Notes under the pieces: generated by a model
Told to the model about the DNA's origin: nothing
Seen by the model: the letters and a program-made list of their open reading frames with translations, nothing else
Database searches by the model: none
Translations under genes and position numbers: made by a program
Part shown: one piece after another, positions 56,561 to 64,000 of the stretch
Layout of the letters: every line of letters begins with the position of its first letter
How positions within the stretch are numbered: the first letter of the stretch is position 1
Assembly (NCBI GenBank): GCA_951802425.1
Contig: OX637804.1
Coordinates: forward strand, 1-64,000
Reading direction: 5' to 3'
From: Clavaria fumosa
Taxonomy: Eukaryota > Basidiomycota > Agaricomycetes > Agaricales > Clavariaceae
Length of the DNA: 64,000 nt

Positions 56561-58473
56561 TCAAGGGTGCCTAGGCAGTGCCCTCCACGATTCCACCCCT
56601 TGCAATTCAAGGTAGTGGTCTAGAGCTGCTAGCTCTTTGACTCCCATATATGGCTCCCAAGTTGTATCCCCAAGATTCCATTGGACCTCACATTCTAGGT
56701 GGCGTCCTTCCCACCTATGGCCAATAATGGCATCAACCAGCCATTCCTCCTTTGGATCCATTCCAAAGTCATAAAAGAATTTCACTTCATGGTGCAGAAA
56801 CAACATGTTGTTGTTTGGCTCATGTTGCTGTAGCCAGCTGACATGGAACATCGGGTGGATTCTCCTTGACTTTAGTGAGTCAGGGAGCTCCAGCTCGTAT
56901 GTGGATGATTCTGGTCTACATGACCATATTGGGTAAGGCCCAATAAACTAATTCTCCCTCTCTAAATGGGTGCTCTTCCTGTCTATGCTGATTAGCATAA
57001 AACATCTGGTGGATGCAACTTTCTATGATCACGTCATGTGCCATTGAAAGGTTGAGTGCAGCCTTCTCTGCGAACATCCTTACTCCTCTGGGCTGTGCCC
57101 AGAGGTTGTCTGGCAACTCTGCCATCATCTGGGGCATATACCCATAGGTTAATTCAAATAGGGTGAACCCCATAGACATGCTTATCAGTGTGTTAATGGC
57201 GAACTTGACCATTGGGATTCGCTCCGCCCAATCTGTCTGGTCTGGCTGGACCACAGATCAGATTGACTGCTCCATCACTTCATCTGTCTGCAGATGGAAA
57301 GCTGTGGACATCCACAGCTTAACACTGAGTAATTGGTGAGTTTCCTGCCAAAAGGCAGATGTGAATCTAGGATCATTGTTGGACACAATCAATCCTGGCA
57401 ACCCATGTAGTCTCACTACATGTGTTAGAAAGAGCCAGGCTAGCTCTGCTGCCATTACCTGTACTGCTGCATCTACCATGCATAATATTGGTGTTTTACA
57501 TGCCAATGCCTTGATCATCTCCATGCATCTAGCATGGAGCGGCCTCCAGTGAAACATTTGCATTTCACTATACAGACCGGCTAATGGGCCAGTATATGCA
57601 GACAGATTGGGCAGGAACTGTCCAATGTACTGTACTAACCCAAGGAACCTCTGTACCTTGTTAACGCTTGTTGGTGTTTTCCATTTTATCCACTGTAATG
57701 TGGATTCGCCAGGCATCTATTATGTGCCCTAAGCAATCTATGCTCTTTGCATATAACGAGCACTTTTTCTTGCTCAAGAAAAGGCTGGTGCCTTTGAGGG
57801 TCTCAAAGACCATCCCTAAGTGATGCTCATGGTCCTCCAAGGTCTTGGAGAGGGTGAATACATTGTCTAAGTACACATGCACATACTTCCCCAGCTGATG
57901 ACAAAATATGTGCATCATCAGGCACTGAAAGGTAGCAGGGGCATTACATTCCCCTATCTGCATCACCTGTGAGAACATGGTGCCCAAGACGGTCACAAAT
58001 GCCATCTTCCACACCTCCTCAGGCTCTATGCATACTTGTTCGTTCGCATCTGATAGGTCAATCTTTGACCTATATGCGGCTCTAGCCACATCCTCTCTGA
58101 TCTGATCTTGATCAGGCAATGGGGTAATATCCTGTACAGTGTTTGCATTCTGTTTCTGGCAGTCTACAACTGTCTGTAGCAGCGGGTTCCAGCTGCTTTT
58201 CAGTATACACAGCATAGGAGCTGCCTGTGATGCTGCTCCTGCTTCCCACCAACCGTTAGTAATGTAATGGTTCACTTTCTCAAGGAATTGTTCATTGAAT
58301 GCCTCAGCACACCAAGGCAAGTAATAGTTATAGACTTTCTTTTTGTCTATCAAGGGTATATGGTGGTTTACTGCCCAAAATGGAGGCAGTCCGGGGGGGA
58401 CTCCCCCAAAGAGTTCAGCATACTGGTTAAACCAGTACTCATGCCTGCCCTTGAGGTAGGCATCATCTTTCAA
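56561..58473 (-). pseudogene. Second chromovirus pol, internally deleted
   Basis: Minus-strand Gypsy pol. RT comes first (58473-57661: KIDLSDANEQVCIEPEEVWKMAF, NAPATFQCLMM, YVHVYLDNVFTLS), with the catalytic YLDD altered to YLDN. The connection domain (VNKVQRFLGLVQYIGQFLPNLS) runs straight into an integrase core (FLTHVVRLHGLPGLIVSNNDPRF), so RNase H, the HHCC finger and the first integrase motif are lost. After a frame change come the integrase C-terminus (WAERIPMVKFAIN, LFELTYGYMP) and a chromodomain-like end (EWLVDAIIGHRWEGRHLECEVQW, TTWEPY) stopping at 56561. CpG-poor and older than the 38-42 kb element. No gag or LTR recognised upstream. Confidence 0.85.
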
Positions 58474-58991
58474 TTTTACAGAGGCATTAGCCTCTCCCCC
58501 TTCCAGGGCTCACCCTTGTCACAGGGGCCCAAGTGTAGTCAGCTCTTTGGAGCTTCCTTCCTTGGCACACTCTTTCCCAATACATGGAGGCATAACACTT
58601 CTGTTTCCTCACTCGGGTGACATAGCCTGAAGGGTTTTTCCTTTTCCTTTGCAGATATGGATTGCCCACAACCAGCATAGTCATCTTCCACGACTTCCTA
58701 GGCAGTGCAAGCAGGGTGAGCAGGTGAGTGGGGCAATCATGGTTAGCAGTCAGCAGTGCAAGTGGGATGGGCAGGGTGGATGTCACAAGTGGGTTGAGCA
58801 GGGTAGGCAGTGCAAGTGAGGCAAGTGGGGTGGATGATGGAAGTGGTGAGAGTGACATGGATGGCACAAGCATGATTACTAGTGCAGTACAAGCAAGGTG
58901 AACATGATAGACAGGTACTTACATTGAGGGGTAGGGTGACTTGCTGCCTGTGGACAATGGAGGTCTGAGATGAGTGGGGACAAGCAAGCAC
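58474..58991. repeat. GCAAGTGAGG-type low-complexity tract
   Basis: 58700-58900 consists of short words GTGCAAGTGAGGCAAGTGGGG resembling the middle of the palindrome arms (8600-8700). Minus frames here are compositional. Ends at the duplication breakpoint 58992. Confidence 0.55.
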
Positions 58992-59182
58992 ATCATCCTT
59001 CACCCATATTGTATATTTACATGAATCTGCAACTCATCTTAAGAAATGGAATTTTGTTTCCACATTTCATCAGTATTTCTTGTCCACATGGATGACATTG
59101 TTATGCCTTCCTGTCTCTACTACCAACTAAGGGCCTTCTTCTTCCATTCCATCTAGCATCCATTCCAGCCCTCCTCCATCTG

Positions 59183-61186
59183 AGGTGCTCCCTGTTGTCC
59201 CTATAGCACCATCAGATAGTCACCCATGTACCAGCATACCATTGCCCTTGTATGATTGTCTGCTCTCCTGTCTCTTCCCCAGTCTCTTCATTCAGCAATT
59301 GTGTCTCCCCCATTCTCCCCCATGTGTTGATAGCTGTGGGCCACACACATGCTTTCAAGCTTTGACACAAACTCAACTCATCACTTAACTGACTTTGTGA
59401 GATGGGGCATCCAGGACACCCACTTTGACATTCACATCTAGTCAACTTTGTGTGTCATTTGGGCATGGCAGTCCTGGACACCCACCTTGAGGCACACATC
59501 CAGTCAACTTACTTTGTACATTATGAGAGATGTGGGTGTCCTGGTCCTCCTGGCATGGCTTACCTGTATCTGTATGATGTCCCAGCCTGCATCACATTGG
59601 ATCTTGGTAGGTATGTAGGACCTAGGTTTGGCATGCTAAGAGTGAGTAGCACAGGTGGTGTAAGTAGGATGGAGGGTGGACAGTGTGAGTGGAGTGAGTG
59701 GGTGGCACAGGCAAGGTGAGTAAGGCAAGTGGCACAAGTGAGGAGGTGCAAGTGAGGCAAGCCATGTAGTGTAGCACCAATGAGGTGAGTGGGTAGGCAG
59801 TGCAAGCAGGGTGGATGGCACAATTGGGGGTGAGCAGCATGGGTGGCACCATTGGGACAAGTTTGGTGGACAGTGCATATTATCAGTCAATGATAAGTTA
59901 ATATTTCCTTGTATTATTCATGACATGTCTGCTTGAGTAATGTATGTGTTTACTGTGCTCATGCTTGTCATACCTGGCACTGCTCATGTTCATCAGTCAT
60001 TGCTTATGTGTGCCATACAGTGCCTAGGCTATGTCCATGCTGCTCATAGCAACCCACCTCCAGACCCTGTTCTTTTTTCCCTTCCCCAGGTAGTCCAGCA
60101 CAATGCAGTTCTGCCTCCACCCCTTCCTTGCCATGTGCTATCCACTCTATGCTGCTTGTCTTGTTCTTGGGTCTATGTTAATCACCAGACTCCTAGACAG
60201 AAGAACAAGACAAGCAGCATAGAGTGGATAGCACATGGCAAGGAAGGGGTGGAGGCAGAACTGCATTGTGCTGGACTACCTGGGGAAGGGAAAAAAGAAC
60301 AGGGTCTGGAGGTGGGTTGCTATGAGCAGCATGGACATAGCCTAGGCACTGTATGGCACACATAAGCAATGACTGATGAACATGAGCAGTGCCAGGTATG
60401 ACAAGCATGAGCACAGTAAACACATACATTACTCAAGCAGACATGTCATGAATAATACAAGGAAATATTAACTTATCATTGACTGATAATATGCACTGTC
60501 CACCAAACTTGTCCCAATGGTGCCACCCATGCTGCTCACCCCCAATTGTGCCATCCACCCTGCTTGCACTGCCTACCCACTCACCTCATTGGTGCTACAC
60601 TACATGGCTTGCCTCACTTGCACCTCCTCACTTGTGCCACTTGCCTTACTCACCTTGCCTGTGCCACCCACTCACTCCACTCACACTGTCCACCCTCCAT
60701 CCTACTTACACCACCTGTGCTACTCACTCTTAGCATGCCAAACCTAGGTCCTACATACCTACCAAGATCCAATGTGATGCAGGCTGGGACATCATACAGA
60801 TACAGGTAAGCCATGCCAGGAGGACCAGGACACCCACATCTCTCATAATGTACAAAGTAAGTTGACTGGATGTGTGCCTCAAGGTGGGTGTCCAGGACTG
60901 CCATGCCCAAATGACACACAAAGTTGACTAGATGTGAATGTCAAAGTGGGTGTCCTGGATGCCCCATCTCACAAAGTCAGTTAAGTGATGAGTTGAGTTT
61001 GTGTCAAAGCTTGAAAGCATGTGTGTGGCCCACAGCTATCAACACATGGGGGAGAATGGGGGAGACACAATTGCTGAATGAAGAGACTGGGGAAGAGACA
61101 GGAGAGCAGACAATCATACAAGGGCAATGGTATGCTGGTACATGGGTGACTATCTGATGGTGCTATAGGGACAACAGGGAGCACCT
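59183..61186. repeat. Palindrome 3, copy of palindrome 2
   Basis: Arms 59183-60168 and 60201-61186, spacer 60169-60200, identical in structure to palindrome 2. Mirror-image open frames, no gene called. Confidence 0.95.
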
Positions 61187-64000
61187 AGCTGTAAAACAAA
61201 TGGCCAATGCAAGTTTGGCCACAAAATAAAAAACTGCAAAATGTGTTATAGGAACTTTGTAGACATGTTCTATAGGTAAAACAATACAACTTTTGTATGG
61301 ATCATGTCTCACCCCACTTGCTACTTCAAAAGATCCCCTGGTTTTCATTTTGGCCTCTTCCTAGTGTATCATTACAAAGAATAGCATATTGTACAATACG
61401 TAGGCATGGGAGGCCTATGAAACTTTGAGGAGACATTCTCTATAGTATATCAATGGTTTATGGCCACTTACCTGATCCCCTAAGCTTCTACATTCAAAGA
61501 TCCCCTGAAAATGCCCAAAAAACTCATTTTCCCGGGATCTTTGGACCTGGACACTAAAACACTTATGTAAAGCACCCACACCCTTTCCCTATACCCCCTC
61601 TAACCCCCCATACCATTCACTACCAAGTGGCCAATGCTCCACTTTCTGCTGACCCTTCTCTAACATCTGGCCACAGCTGGCCACTGTAGTTTCGGAACCT
61701 GGGATCTTTGGAAGCATAAGGTATACCACACTCAAAACACCTGGAACCTAGTGTCAAATAGGTGCCCTAACCCCAGGAATATTTTCAGGATTTTTGAACC
61801 GCTTATAGATTCTGGCCAATAGGCCACTTTGCCAAGACCCTAGCTGTAAAACAAATGGCCAATGCAAGTTTGGCCACAAAATAAAAAACTGCAAAATGTG
61901 TTATAGGAACTTTGTAGACATGTTCTATAGGTAAAACAATACAACTTTTGTATGGATCATGTCTCACCCCACTTGCTACTTCAAAAGATCCCCTGGTTTT
62001 CATTTTGGCCTCTTCCTAGTGTATCATTACAAAGAATAGCATATTGTACAATACGTAGGCATGGGAGGCCTATGAAACTTTGAGGAGACATTCTCTATAG
62101 TATATCAATGGTTTATGGCCACTTACCTGATCCCCTAAGCTTCTACTTTCAAAGATCCCCTGAAAATGCCCAAAAAACTCATTTTCCCAGGATCTTTGGA
62201 CCTGGACACTAAAACACTTATGTAAAGCACCCACACCCTTTCCCTATACCCCCTCTAACCCCCCATACCATTCACTACCAAGTGGCCAATGCTCCACTTT
62301 CTGCTGACCCTTCTCTAACATCTGGCCACAGCTGGCCACTGTAGTTTCGGAACCTGGGATCTTTGGAAGCATAAGGTATACCACACTCAAAACACCTGGA
62401 ACCTAGTGTCAAATAGGTGCCCTAACCCCAGGAATATTTTCAGGATTTTTGAACCGCTTATAGATTCTGGCCAATAGGCCACTTTGCCAAGACCCTAGCT
62501 GTAAAACAAATGGCCAATGCAAGTTTGGCCACAAAATAAAAAACTGCAAAATGTGTTATAGGAACTTTGTAGACATGTTCTATAGGTAAAACAATACAAC
62601 TTTTGTATGGATCATGTCTCACCCCACTTGCTACTTCAAAAGATCCCCTGGTTTTCATTTTGGCCTCTTCCTAGTGTATCATTACAAAGAATAGCATATT
62701 GTACAATACGTAGGCATGGGAGGCCTATGAAACTTTGAGGAGACATTCTCTATAGTATATCAATGGTTTATGGCCACTTACCTGATCCCCTAAGCTTCTA
62801 CTTTCAAAGATCCCCTGAAAATGCCCAAAAAACTCATTTTCCCAGGATCTTTGGACCTGGACACTAAAACACTTATGTAAAGCACCCACACCCTTTCCCT
62901 ATACCCCCTCTAACCCCCCATACCATTCACTACCAAGTGGCCAATGCTCCACTTTCTGCTGACCCTTCTCTAACATCTGGCCACAGCTGGCCACTGTAGT
63001 TTCGGAACCTGGGATCTTTGGAAGCATAAGGTATACCACACTCAAAACACCTGGAACCTAGTGTCAAATAGGTGCCCTAACCCCAGGAATATTTTCAGGA
63101 TTTTTGAACCGCTTATAGATTCTGGCCAATAGGCCACTTTGCCAAGACCCTAGCTGTAAAACAAATGGCCAATGCAAGTTTGGCCACAAAATAAAAAACT
63201 GCAAAATGTGTTATAGGAACTTTGTAGACATGTTCTATAGGTAAAACAATACAACTTTTGTATGGATCATGTCTCACCCCACTTGCTACTTCAAAAGATC
63301 CCCTGGTTTTCATTTTGGCCTCTTCCTAGGGTATCATTACAAAGAATAGCATATTGTACAATACATAGGCATGGGAGGCCTATGAAACTTTGAGGAGACA
63401 TTCTCTATAGTATATCAATGGTTTATGGCCACTTACCTGATCCCCTAAGCTTCTACTTTCAAAGATCCCCTGAAAATGCCCAAAAAACTCATTTTCCCGG
63501 GATCTTTGGACCTGGACACTAAAACACTTATGTAAAGCACCCACACCCTTTCCCTATACCCCCTCTAACCCCCCATACCATTCACTACCAAGTGGCCAAT
63601 GCTCCACTTTCTGCTGACCCTTCTCTAACATCTGGCCACAGCTGGCCACTGTAGTTTCGGAACCTGGGATCTTTGGAAGCATAAGGTATACCACACTCAA
63701 AACACCTGGAACCTAGTGTCAAATAGGTGCCCTAACCCCAGGAATATTTTCAGGATTTTTGAACCGCTTATAGATTCTGGCCAATAGGCCACTTTGCCAA
63801 GACCCTAGCTGTAAAACAAATGGCCAATGCAAGTTTGGCCACAAAATAAAAAACTGCAAAATGTGTTATAGGAACTTTGTAGACATGTTCTATAGGTAAA
63901 ACAATACAACTTTTGTATGGATCATGTCTCACCCCACTTGCTACTTCAAAAGATCCCCTGGTTTTCATTTTGGCCTCTTCCTAGGGTATCATTACAAAGA
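61187..64000 (-). repeat. Macrosatellite array C, 655-bp unit, at least 4.3 copies
   Basis: Same orientation and same order of unit variants as the start of array B: GTGTATC/ACGTAGG in the first three units, GGGTATC/ACATAGG in the fourth. Continues past the window edge. Confidence 0.96.

Larger units (their letters stand above)
58992..64000. repeat. Segmental duplication, copy 2
   Basis: Direct copy of 27899-32907 at offset 31093. The left breakpoint falls within ATCATCCTTCACCC; the right end is beyond the window, inside the macrosatellite. Confidence 0.95.

Overview
The window is the left end of a chromosome, probably from a mushroom-forming basidiomycete (Agaricomycetes). The telomere at base 1 is C-rich on the + strand, the orientation of a left end. 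The fungal assignment is inference. It rests on chromodomain Ty3/Gypsy elements, a PIF/Harbinger transposon whose genes have 49-55 nt introns, Copia gag fragments, and heavy loss of CpG from repeats. No conventional host gene is intact. Everything recognisable is telomere, satellite, palindrome, macrosatellite or transposable element.

Layout. 1-1708: telomere built from a mixture of TTAGG and TTAG units. 1709-7866: 114-bp A-rich subtelomeric satellite, 50 seemingly identical copies, one collapsed A-rich unit, then 3 more. 7916-10658: perfect-looking palindrome 1 (two 1356-bp arms, 31-bp spacer). 10.7-19.2 kb: graveyard of degenerate minisatellites, an RRM gene fragment and dispersed repeats, interrupted by a complete gag-only LTR retrotransposon with target-site duplication (17082-18454). 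19258-25232 and 43714-51997: arms of a very large inverted repeat, each carrying the same truncated Ty3/Gypsy element. The right arm also carries a complete 2971-bp PIF/Harbinger transposon, and the left arm preserves its empty site. Between the arms lie macrosatellite array A (656-bp unit, + orientation), a satellite remnant, palindrome 2, macrosatellite array B (655-bp unit, opposite orientation), a broken zinc-cluster/coiled-coil ORF and a decayed but full-length chromovirus (37894-43440). 52-58.5 kb: Copia, LTR, coiled-coil ORF and second chromovirus remnants. 58992-64000: near-identical direct duplicate of 27899-32907 (palindrome plus the start of array B), running off the window.

The most complete unit is the PIF/Harbinger element: 15-bp perfect TIR core, TAA target duplication, a spliced 414-residue DDE transposase and a convergent spliced 372-residue Myb/SANT-like protein, the usual two-protein transposition machinery. 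Two Gypsy elements show the same replication signature: a primer-binding site directly after the LTR that is complementary to a stretch inside the LTR lying about 30 bp downstream of a TATA box. This points to Tf1-like self-priming. A common mutational theme is C-to-T change at CpG: the palindromes contain no CpG, LTR pairs and inverted-repeat arms differ mainly at CpG, and most premature stops of the chromovirus are TGA at places where arginine is expected.
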